NCBI GenBank assembly: GCA_000328365.1
Contig: KB297741.1
Coordinates: 559,282 to 623,281 of the forward strand
Reading direction: 5' to 3'
Source of the DNA: Capitella teleta
Lineage: Eukaryota; Annelida; Polychaeta; Capitellidae
Length of the DNA: 64,000 nt
Position 1 is the stretch's first letter. The number at the start of each line of letters is the position of its first letter. This document shows, piece by piece, positions 59,901-64,000 of the stretch. The notes below the pieces were generated by a model, which did no database searches, had not been told where the DNA came from, and was given only the letters and a program-made list of their open reading frames with translations. The translations under genes and the position numbers were made by a program.

Positions 59901-62900
59901 ATCCCCTGATTAAATGTTATATAAGTTTATTGTTACAAGTAAATTATTTAATTTTATGATCAAGAATAGAATTGGGGAAAGTAACCATTTTTGTAATGCA
60001 TGTAGTGAAGGGACGCATGTTTGTTTTGTCCTGGTTCTTGGCTTTCTTGTGTGCTGCCTGCCTTGTGTTTAGTCTATTCAACTCTGTGGTTTATTTCATA
60101 AGGCTATTTCTTGACCAGTGGTCAAAGAGTACATCGCTGTTTGGTCGTTGCACCCATGCACTGCAGTTGGTATTTCTTCGCTCCATCTATCGCCATCTGG
60201 GTGTGGCTACTGCAGTATTTATGCTGTGACTGTGTGCCGTAACATTATTGTTCCGTGCAGAACTAGAGTGCAATGCATTTGCAATATCAATTCGAGTGGT
60301 GATTTCTAGTCGATGTGAAGAGGCCAATTTTGGTGTCCTGGCATCTTGTCAATTTGTTATCTACGCTAATTATGTTCACGTGATGATGTCTCATGCAGGA
60401 TTAGCTGGAAATGTTATTATATTCATATAATTATAACAAGTCCTGTATAACTAATCATTGATATGTTATCATCGCAAAAATGTCCTGTTCTGTAATCAGA
60501 TTGATTCCGTGAATAATGTGCTGATTCCCTTAGGTGCCTCTTACCTGAGCGCTGTATTCGTCAGGCAGCATGTGCTTCATAATGTTTTCTGATCACGAAC
60601 GTTATGAGTGTAGGAATCACAACGCTCTAATTCATAACGCACTTGCATCGATTTTTCTTTTCCCGTGCAGAGCCTCATCTTGTACACAGCTCATTACATA
60701 TTCATGAGCTGAGCTGAGCGCTTTTTTTCTCCTCCTTGACGTCGATTCGTGCTTTTGATATTCTTCCTTCGCGGATTTTCATGTGATTTTGAGGATATTG
60801 TGTTTGTTTACCGATTGATGTTTTGATTGAGTGTCCTCCGTCCGGATTGCTTCTTCAGCGTCTGTGTTCAGTTTGTGTATTGTGCCGAGGTCAACATGGG
60901 GTTGCGCTCTCCACTGAGGAGGATCGTGAGGTCTCAACTTAGCTAGTTCAGGGTGCGCCTCCAGCTTTCGCGCCTCTTTCTCCCCATTGCGTCATAATCC
61001 ACGGCCTTGATTTCGGTCAGCACATAATTATAGGCGTCGTATCATAACAGATTTAATTTATTCCTGCCATTTTCTGCGGAGAAATTCACAGAAATAATGC
61101 TTGTCAATTCGTCTTGCGCGTGCCTTGTGTTGAAATTAGAATGCAAGCACTGACGATTTTGCTCTTAATCATAAATTATGCAAATTAGGCTTAGGTCGTA
61201 TGGTGTAATTTATTGTGAGGTTATGAAAGTAGATAAAAACATGAGATGTAAGTGACTTTGGAATGTTCCGGTTCTGATGTGCATGTGCTGCACGCATAAT
61301 TTGTTTCTCGGGGTTTGAGGTATTTCTGCTTTCTAATCTTAGAAAAGAAAGTGCATAAAAGCGGAGAGCTCCGTCGTCTTCATCTGCTATCATTGCGTGA
61401 GGGGAGTAATAATCTCTCTGATTTACGCTGCAGTTTTTCTCTCTTCTTTCGAGGCCAATAATGACGACGCCTTAAAAAGCCAGCTCATCACTCAGCTCAA
61501 CAGAGAATTCCCTGCCGAAGGGATTCGATTGCACACCCCTAAATACACTAGGCCCAGTTCTCTGTGCTACTGTCTTAATTATCACGTGCAGCGTAAAGAA
61601 CCGCATTTATCAATAAGAGCTGGCTTGAGTACTAGTGAGTAGGGACCTGAGTATTTCTGCGATATTTGAGGTTGCCCTTTTGATCGCTGATGTGGCGTAG
61701 CTCTTGAAATAACTAAGACCTCGTTGTGGTTAATTAATTTATTCGCCCTCATAACTCGGTATAACGCACAGCAGATGCTGATGAAGTTGCTGAGTTGACC
61801 GCGAAGCAACCACCGTCGACAATGTACGCTGAAACGATGGCTTCTCTTGTGCTGCTGCTGCTGGCCCTCGGTGATCATAACGCACTCGCAAACTGCTCAT
61901 CATAACGCACTCTGAGGAGGAATCATAACGCACTGGGTGTTTATTTCATTCTGTGATTTCGCATTAAACAATCCGCCAAGCTGAATTCTCGACTGAAAAA
62001 AATGAGGAAGTTGTTCTCTCTGCGACGCAAACGTCCGCGCACTTCCTCTCTGGGCATTCTGTCTCTCTCAGTAAGTGGATTATTTCACGGCTGCAATCTG
62101 CAGCTCAAACTGTTCTTGCTTGCCTGCTGTATTGCCATTAATTGACTTGTCGAGGGCCATGCAATTATAATTACAATCTCGGTGATCATTGATTATTTCG
62201 ATTGTGGATTTTTGTTTTGTGCAATTTCCGTCATGTAATATTTCATGTACTGGTATGTAGCTCTTAATCTTATTATTCTCATTTTGTGGGGGCAACGATC
62301 TCTCTGTATATGAGCGTATTCATTGTGTGTGGGGTGAATATTCTCCAATATTGATTTCCTAATACTGATGTATTGCGCAATTGCTGCTTTGTGATGTCAT
62401 CGCTTGTGATGTGCGTCCACTGAGTGATGTGACAAATTTTCTGCTTCTTTGAATAATTTTCTTATTCTGGGAAAATATAAACATAACAAGAATATAAACA
62501 TGACCTCATTTCTTGAGCTCTGATTATCTGTCATCTGGGTCATGGACTCTGATGACCTCATTTCCTGTGCTGTGGTTGGCGAATATCTCGGTCAATAGAG
62601 TGGCCTATTTTTGTGTTTTACACCATGAGGCTCTACACCCTACTGACGAGCCTAAATCACTTTTGCTTATGGAGTAATGTTTACATATTTTCCTAATGAT
62701 TTTTCCAGCTTCCTAGTACGGATGAGGAAGAACGTATGGAAGTAGAAGATTTGGGTAAGTGTATTTATTATGATTATTGAATAATATTTATATATTTTTT
62801 TCTTCCCCTTTTTACAGATGAAAATGAAGAATTAGTTTTTGCTAAGTTTATGAAGGCGCACAAATGTTACGATTTAATTCCAACAAGCTCAAAATTGGTT

Positions 62901-64000
62901 GTGTTTGACACACAGCTCAACGTGAAGAAGGCTTTCTTTGCTCTGGTTTACAATGGCGTTAGGGCGGCCCCTCTCTGGGACAGCACATTACAGACATTTG
63001 TTGGTATGGAATTTGAAAAAAAAGAAAGTCTGAGGAAGTAAACGATCAAAATCATTTTCTATTTTTTCCAGGAATGTTAACAATCACAGACTTCATCAAA
63101 ATTCTTCAGAAATATTACAAGTCTCCTCAGGTAATCTCCCACTTTTCTCCGCTTCCTCCTCTCTCCTCATCTTTCCTCCACTTAGCCTCCTCCTTGTTGA
63201 GAACTTTGTGGAATGTCGTTTACATCCCAGAAATATTTTCCTAACTTTTTAAAGAAAAATATATTTCCTGTCTTTTTCTCGGTGGATTCGTATTTTGTAT
63301 TCGTACACACACTAAAAAAGAAAACTCACTTCTCTATTTTTAGCAATTGTGTTGGTACTAAATACGTTGTTCCTTTTTGTGTAACACTGTTTCCTGCAAA
63401 TTTTTATTTATTTATTTATCCTGAAACAGGATGGGTTACCCATGGACCCAGAATTGGCTAAAGTAAGTCTCTTGGACCTTATTACTGTGAATGTTTAAAT
63501 TTCCACACTGGAGTAAAATCTGCTGGTTTTTATCTTTCATTCCTAAATTATTCCGGTGGTCGTATACTAAATTTCAATATTGACGTTCAGTAAATCCTGA
63601 CCAGAGTAAATTCAGAGATCCGAGGTTAATTAATTAATGGAATGTAATTGTCTTCAGTAAACAAAATTTAATGCAACCAGGAAAACATATTCTTCAATTT
63701 CACTTTTTTATGTTCCAGGTAAAAATGGATGAATTAGAAGAACACAAAATTCTCACGTGGCGAGGTCAGTATGATCACCATGGCAACATCCGTCTTGACG
63801 AGCCCTGTTCCTCCCAGGTGTCCTGCATGATTATTCAAAAGCGCTAGTTCACATGGAACCAGACGCCAGCCTTTATGACGCAATTCGCACTCTCTGCGTA
63901 AACAAAGTTCACCGTCTGCCTGTCATTGACAAATCCACCGGCAACGCCCTCTACATCTTGACGCACAAACGAATCCTGCGATTCCTCTACCTTTATGTAG
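28280..64000 (+). CDS. PRKAG2: AMP-activated protein kinase gamma subunit gene (PRKAG2-like), 3' end outside window
   Basis: Long-isoform coding exons: 28280-28393, 48050-48601, 48709-49083, 49565-49960, 51805-51844, 59686-59786, 62709-62754, 62818-63003, 63072-63130, 63430-63462, 63719-63764, 63818 to beyond 64000. All phases agree. Gamma binds AMP/ADP/ATP through four CBS repeats and regulates the AMPK heterotrimer with alpha and beta. CBS1 is complete ([43 protein letters not shown]) and CBS2 is almost complete ([19 protein letters not shown]). The nucleotide-site residues expected in this half (Arg of GVRAAP, Asp of TITDF, His-Arg of VHRLP, Lys of THKRI) are all present. The N-terminal extension of over 500 residues matches vertebrate PRKAG2 at [10 protein letters not shown]. 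The first intron of the long form is about 20 kb. Confidence 0.95.
29360..29386. repeat. AGTGATA heptamer repeat
   Basis: About 3.7 tandem copies of AGTGATA. CTTATCACTTATC at 29297-29309 is its inverted counterpart, so the 90-base region could fold back. Confidence 0.8.
29899..29942. repeat. Poly(T)-poly(A) junction
   Basis: 34 T followed by 10 A. It can form a small hairpin. Preceded by three TATTATGTAA units (about 29799-29831). Confidence 0.9.
30840..30996 (+). other. Possible untranslated first exon of AMPK gamma
   Basis: GAAGAACAG|GTGAGT at 30988-31002 is a near-perfect donor. No ATG in a useful frame precedes it. If spliced to 48050, translation could start at the internal ATG of GCGATGCCC (48068). 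The left boundary is a guess. Confidence 0.22.
31941..31990. other. Assembly gap, 50 N
   Basis: Fifty unknown bases. The true gap size is unknown, and sequence on either side need not be adjacent. Confidence 0.99.
32533..32586. repeat. 27-bp direct repeat, two copies
   Basis: TATATTATATACTAGTACAT+ACATAAA is repeated twice without a gap. Confidence 0.9.
34061..34110. promoter_or_regulatory. Inverted pair of dispersed motif
   Basis: TGCGTTATGA at 34061-34070 and TCATAACGTA at 34101-34110 face each other with 30 bases between. No exon follows closely; the next candidate first exon is at 35371. Confidence 0.4.
35371..35388 (+). CDS. PRKAG2: AMPK gamma candidate first exon 1B (6 codons)
   Basis: ATG GCT AAA CCG ACT GAG followed by donor GTTAGT, phase 0, giving [20 protein letters not shown]-like TTTTTATAAAC at 35184-35194 lies 180 bases upstream. 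Very short, so it rests on the donor, the phase match and the promoter-like context. Confidence 0.4.
37167..37330. mobile_element. MITE-like fold-back repeat with telomere-like CCCTAA units
   Basis: ATAAGTCCGAATTC (37167-37180) pairs with GAATTCAGACTTAT (37232-37245) with one mismatch. Downstream are degenerate CCCTAA units (37256-37303) and CCATAAGCCTTGTGAATT. The last string and the inverted arms are shared with the element at 45299-45430, so these are two members of one family. Confidence 0.5.
37371..38176. promoter_or_regulatory. Spread cluster of dispersed motif
   Basis: TGCGTTATGA at 37371-37380, 37561-37570 and 38124-38133, plus TCATAACGCT at 38167-38176 in the opposite orientation. 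Confidence 0.4.
42925..42990 (+). CDS. PRKAG2: AMPK gamma alternative first exon 1C
   Basis: 22 codons: [20 protein letters not shown], then PM|GTAACT, phase 0, joining to [10 protein letters not shown] at 48050. A at -3 of the ATG. The open frame, donor and phase agree; no other resemblance is known. Confidence 0.5.
43210..43268. repeat. Short inverted repeat
   Basis: CTCCGCTACC (43210-43219) pairs exactly with GGTAGCGGAG (43259-43268). Flanking TA-rich sequence pairs imperfectly. Possibly a small non-autonomous element. Confidence 0.5.
45299..45430. mobile_element. 132-bp MITE with near-perfect terminal inverted repeats
   Basis: The left arm 45302-45323 (GCCGAATGCTCACAAGTCCG+AA) is the exact reverse complement of the right arm 45406-45427. 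With TA at both outer ends the arms reach 25 bases with one mismatch. No coding capacity. Outer TA dinucleotides fit Tc1/mariner-type target duplication. Confidence 0.8.
46040..46400 (+). mobile_element. Tc1/mariner transposase fossil
   Basis: Plus-strand LQDNARPH (46213-46236) matches the second catalytic Asp block of Tc1 transposases (QDNARPHTA). [10 protein letters not shown] (46314-46343) matches the catalytic Glu block SPIEHLWDQL. The spacing is about 34 residues, as expected for DD34E, with a one-base shift between the blocks. Upstream [20 protein letters not shown] is probably part of it. Inactive. Confidence 0.7.
47053..47116. promoter_or_regulatory. Cluster of three dispersed motifs
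   Basis: TCATAACGCA at 47053-47062, TGCGTTATGA at 47071-47080, TGCGTTATGT at 47107-47116. It lies about 930 bases before the first common coding exon, so it might serve an unseen promoter there. Confidence 0.5.
48050..48601 (+). CDS. PRKAG2: AMPK gamma common exon 2 (PRKAG2 signature, module copy 1)
   Basis: Acceptor TTCTGCTGCAG, 184 codons, donor AAG|GTATGT, phase 0 to 0. It starts [15 protein letters not shown]; vertebrate PRKAG2 has DLSSFAMPLL at the same kind of junction. Then [14 protein letters not shown] (vertebrate: GGIRFFSRSRKTSG), [17 protein letters not shown], and a C-terminal block [20 protein letters not shown]. Ser/Pro-rich, probably disordered and heavily phosphorylated. Known for PRKAG2: this region is regulatory, not nucleotide-binding. 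Translation could also start at the internal ATG 48068. Confidence 0.9.
48709..49083 (+). CDS. PRKAG2: AMPK gamma exon 3 (module copy 2), possible alternative stop
   Basis: Acceptor ATAGCAG, 125 codons starting [18 protein letters not shown], phase 0. It contains [18 protein letters not shown] and ends [20 protein letters not shown]...KAKKK at a donor AAG|GTTGGA. The same donor string is used in ltd-1 exon 5 in this window. If the donor is not used, reading continues five codons to TAA at 49096-49098, giving a gamma-less short protein. Confidence 0.8.
49093..49196. repeat. 22-bp tandem array built around the dispersed motif
   Basis: Three units of about CTTTTGCTGGAATCATAACG+CA with small changes (49127-49192), preceded by two more motif copies (49093-49102, 49117-49126). 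It begins within the last codons before the alternative TAA of exon 3 and runs into the intron. Confidence 0.8.
49565..49960 (+). CDS. PRKAG2: AMPK gamma exon 4 (module copy 3)
   Basis: Acceptor TTCCCCCCCCAG (a second NAGNAG choice 3 bases on), 132 codons, donor AAG|GTGATC, phase 0 to 0. It starts [15 protein letters not shown], has [16 protein letters not shown], and ends with [20 protein letters not shown] then [16 protein letters not shown]. Pro/Ser-rich, probably disordered. Confidence 0.85.
50251..50467. promoter_or_regulatory. Dispersed motif copies before exon 1D
   Basis: GGCGTTATGA at 50250-50259 and TGCGTTATGA at 50458-50467, the latter about 190 bases before the exon 1D ATG. Confidence 0.45.
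50660..50716 (+). CDS. PRKAG2: AMPK gamma candidate first exon 1D
   Basis: 19 codons: [25 protein letters not shown], phase 0, fitting [10 protein letters not shown] of the exon at 51805. It resembles exon 1A ([12 protein letters not shown]). The donor is mediocre; a second GT eleven bases on (AAATC|GTGTAT, phase 1) would fit the exon at 59686 instead. A motif copy lies about 190 bases upstream. Confidence 0.4.
50717..51804. other. AMPK gamma intron
   Basis: AT-rich, with TA repeats at 51307-51322 and 51587-51604. No exon seen. Confidence 0.6.
51805..51844 (+). CDS. PRKAG2: AMPK gamma exon 5 (short, Pro/Ser-rich)
   Basis: Acceptor [25 protein letters not shown] plus one base, donor CCTG|GTGAGT, phase 0 in and phase 1 out. 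It joins exactly with GC at 59686 to give Gly-Lys-Pro-Ile-Pro. Confidence 0.82.
52012..52092. repeat. Two adjacent perfect hairpins
   Basis: TAACATAATAGCTAC (52012-52026) pairs exactly with GTAGCTATTATGTTA (52034-52048), loop 7. Immediately next, a 21-base arm 52050-52070 (AAAAATGATCAATTACAAGT+A) pairs exactly with 52072-52092 around a single G. Together they form a cruciform-prone block. Confidence 0.9.
52348..52386. repeat. Third small hairpin in the same intron
   Basis: ATAGAGAAGAA (52348-52358) pairs exactly with TTCTTCTCTAT (52376-52386), loop 17. Confidence 0.75.
52759..52768. promoter_or_regulatory. Dispersed motif before exon 1E
   Basis: Exact TCATAACGCA, followed by CTTG, about 230 bases upstream of the exon 1E ATG. 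Confidence 0.45.
52996..53113 (+). CDS. PRKAG2: AMPK gamma alternative first exon 1E
   Basis: 39 codons plus one base, starting [20 protein letters not shown] and ending PVGMATADQ, donor CAAA|GTGAAT, phase 1. Joined to GC at 59686 the codon becomes AGC (Ser), giving [13 protein letters not shown]. The acidic-basic composition and good frame support a real start. This isoform would lack all three module exons. Confidence 0.55.
53114..57461. other. AMPK gamma intronic region
   Basis: No further exon supported. A 70-codon frame at 54053-54265 and others are open but without splice or start context. Contains the motif cluster at 55924-56037. Confidence 0.55.
55924..56037. promoter_or_regulatory. 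Dense cluster of the dispersed motif
   Basis: TGTGTTATGA (55924), TGCGTTATGA (55943-55952 and 55962-55971), GGTTATGATT (about 55978), TGCGTTATGG (56001) and TGCATTATGA (56028-56037), all in one orientation within 115 bases. A weaker copy, CGCATTATGA, is at 56692. Exon 1F starts 1.4 kb downstream. Confidence 0.6.
57462..57648 (+). CDS. PRKAG2: AMPK gamma alternative first exon 1F
   Basis: 62 codons plus one base. It starts [20 protein letters not shown] (Lys/Ser/Thr-rich with SPTK repeats), then [15 protein letters not shown], then [16 protein letters not shown], donor CGTG|GTGAGA, phase 1. Joined to GC at 59686 it gives [18 protein letters not shown] is a good basophilic kinase site. The 5' flank (57.3-57.46 kb) is GC-rich for this region, as at a promoter. 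Confidence 0.68.
57649..59685. other. AMPK gamma intron
   Basis: No exon seen. TATTTATA repeats at 59571-59608. Confidence 0.6.
59686..59786 (+). CDS. PRKAG2: AMPK gamma exon 6
   Basis: Acceptor TTGTGTTGCAG, then GC + [33 protein letters not shown], donor AGG|GTCAGT. Phase 1 in, phase 0 out. Only this frame is open. It receives three phase-1 donors (51844, 53113, 57648), which strongly supports these as alternative upstream exons. Confidence 0.83.
60599..60641. promoter_or_regulatory. Dispersed motif copies before exon 1G
   Basis: TCATAACGCA at 60632-60641, with diverged copies ACGTTATGAG (60599) and TCACAACGCT (60617), 255-300 bases before the exon 1G ATG. Confidence 0.45.
60896..60925 (+). 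CDS. PRKAG2: AMPK gamma candidate first exon 1G (10 codons)
   Basis: [16 protein letters not shown], phase 0, joining to LPSTDEEER at 62709. A strong ATG context (GTCAACATGG). The frame otherwise runs only six codons further to a TAG. Basic, Ser-Pro containing, as in exon 1H. Confidence 0.42.
61875..61932. promoter_or_regulatory. Triplet of exact dispersed motifs just upstream of exon 1H
   Basis: TCATAACGCA at 61875-61884, 61900-61909 and 61923-61932, same orientation, about 24-base spacing (two helical turns plus), ending 70 bases before the exon 1H ATG. A related GTATAACGCA lies near 61760. Confidence 0.6.
62002..62070 (+). CDS. PRKAG2: AMPK gamma alternative first exon 1H (shortest isoform)
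   Basis: 23 codons, [20 protein letters not shown] then SLS, donor TCA|GTAAGT (very good), phase 0, joining to LPSTDEEER at 62709 only 640 bases on. This gives a gamma1-like short form. Basic and Ser-rich, with the LFSxRR pattern shared by other N-terminal segments. Confidence 0.68.
62709..62754 (+). CDS. PRKAG2: AMPK gamma exon 7 (acidic lead-in)
   Basis: Acceptor [23 protein letters not shown] plus one base, donor TTGG|GTAAGT, phase 0 to 1. An acidic segment before CBS1, as in vertebrate gamma2 (FEDEAVEDSESG). Confidence 0.88.
62818..63003 (+). CDS. PRKAG2: AMPK gamma exon 8: CBS1, first part
   Basis: Acceptor CCCTTTTTACAG, donor [50 protein letters not shown] and LQTFVG are nearly identical to vertebrate gamma2 ([20 protein letters not shown]...). 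The Arg of GVRAAP contacts nucleotide phosphates in gamma1. Confidence 0.97.
63072..63130 (+). CDS. PRKAG2: AMPK gamma exon 9: CBS1, second part
   Basis: Acceptor TTTTTTCCAG, (G)[19 protein letters not shown], donor CAG|GTAATC, phase 1 to 0. Matches vertebrate [19 protein letters not shown]. Confidence 0.97.
63430..63462 (+). CDS. PRKAG2: AMPK gamma 33-base microexon
   Basis: Acceptor [24 protein letters not shown], donor AAA|GTAAGT, phase 0 to 0. It would insert 11 residues between KSPQ and [11 protein letters not shown], where vertebrate gammas have no insert. Symmetric, so it can be skipped without shifting frame. Confidence 0.7.
63719..63764 (+). CDS. PRKAG2: AMPK gamma exon 10: CBS1-CBS2 linker
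   Basis: Acceptor [27 protein letters not shown] plus one base, donor CGAG|GTCAGT. Equivalent to vertebrate VQIYELEEHKIETWR. Confidence 0.95.
63818..64000 (+). CDS. PRKAG2: AMPK gamma exon 11: CBS2, cut by the window edge
   Basis: Acceptor [31 protein letters not shown], then [31 protein letters not shown]. His-Arg of VHRLP and Lys of THKRI, which bind AMP in gamma1, are present. The exon may end at the last GT or continue past 64000. CBS3 and CBS4 are outside the window. Confidence 0.95.

Noticed and set aside
61397-61642. Plus-strand 81-codon frame with a hydrophobic start
   Set aside because: It starts at a non-ATG codon and has no donor in useful phase; the region is better explained as the upstream flank of exon 1H.

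Overview
The window is intron-rich, AT-rich animal DNA with one 50-base assembly gap (31941-31990), many simple repeats, a tRNA-derived SINE and worn LINE and Tc1/mariner copies. The gene content points to an invertebrate bilaterian, plausibly a marine spiralian or other non-vertebrate. A LIM plus transglutaminase-like gene of the C. elegans ltd-1 type lies beside an AMPK gamma gene with the long PRKAG2-type N-terminus. I cannot name the species.

Left part (1-15 kb): mostly intergenic. It holds a candidate secreted-protein first exon on the minus strand (4764-4887) below a palindromic CRE, two LINE fragments, a Tc1-like fossil, a 23-bp minisatellite and a SINE with an 11-bp target-site duplication (15295-15666).

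Middle part (16-27 kb): two convergent genes. On the plus strand a single coding exon (16155-17555) encodes a 466-residue type II membrane protein with GH130-like beta-propeller motifs. On the minus strand an eight-coding-exon gene (23420 down to 18247) encodes about 1,057 residues: LIM domain, linker, coiled coil, then a KY/hillarin-type transglutaminase-like domain that keeps Cys and Asp but lacks the His. Their 3' ends share a short region with poly(A) signals in both directions. A possible two-exon micropeptide gene (25921-26842) follows.

Right part (28-64 kb): the 5' and middle part of one large plus-strand gene for the AMP-activated protein kinase gamma subunit, running off the right edge inside CBS2. 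Common exons begin at 48050 with a sequence matching the conserved PRKAG2 segment DLSxFAMPLL. Up to eight alternative first coding exons (28280, 35371, 42925, 50660, 52996, 57462, 60896, 62002) have ATG starts and donors whose phase fits the next suitable common exon. This suggests a promoter array making gamma subunits with N-termini of very different length.

The most unusual signal is a short dispersed motif, TGCGTTATGA / TCATAACGCA. It occurs 19 times exactly, with about a dozen one-mismatch copies. Eighteen of the exact copies lie inside the AMPK gamma region or just before it, and several clusters sit 70-300 bases upstream of alternative first exons. I know of no described element with this consensus. 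The three large common exons also look like diverged tandem copies of one symmetric module.
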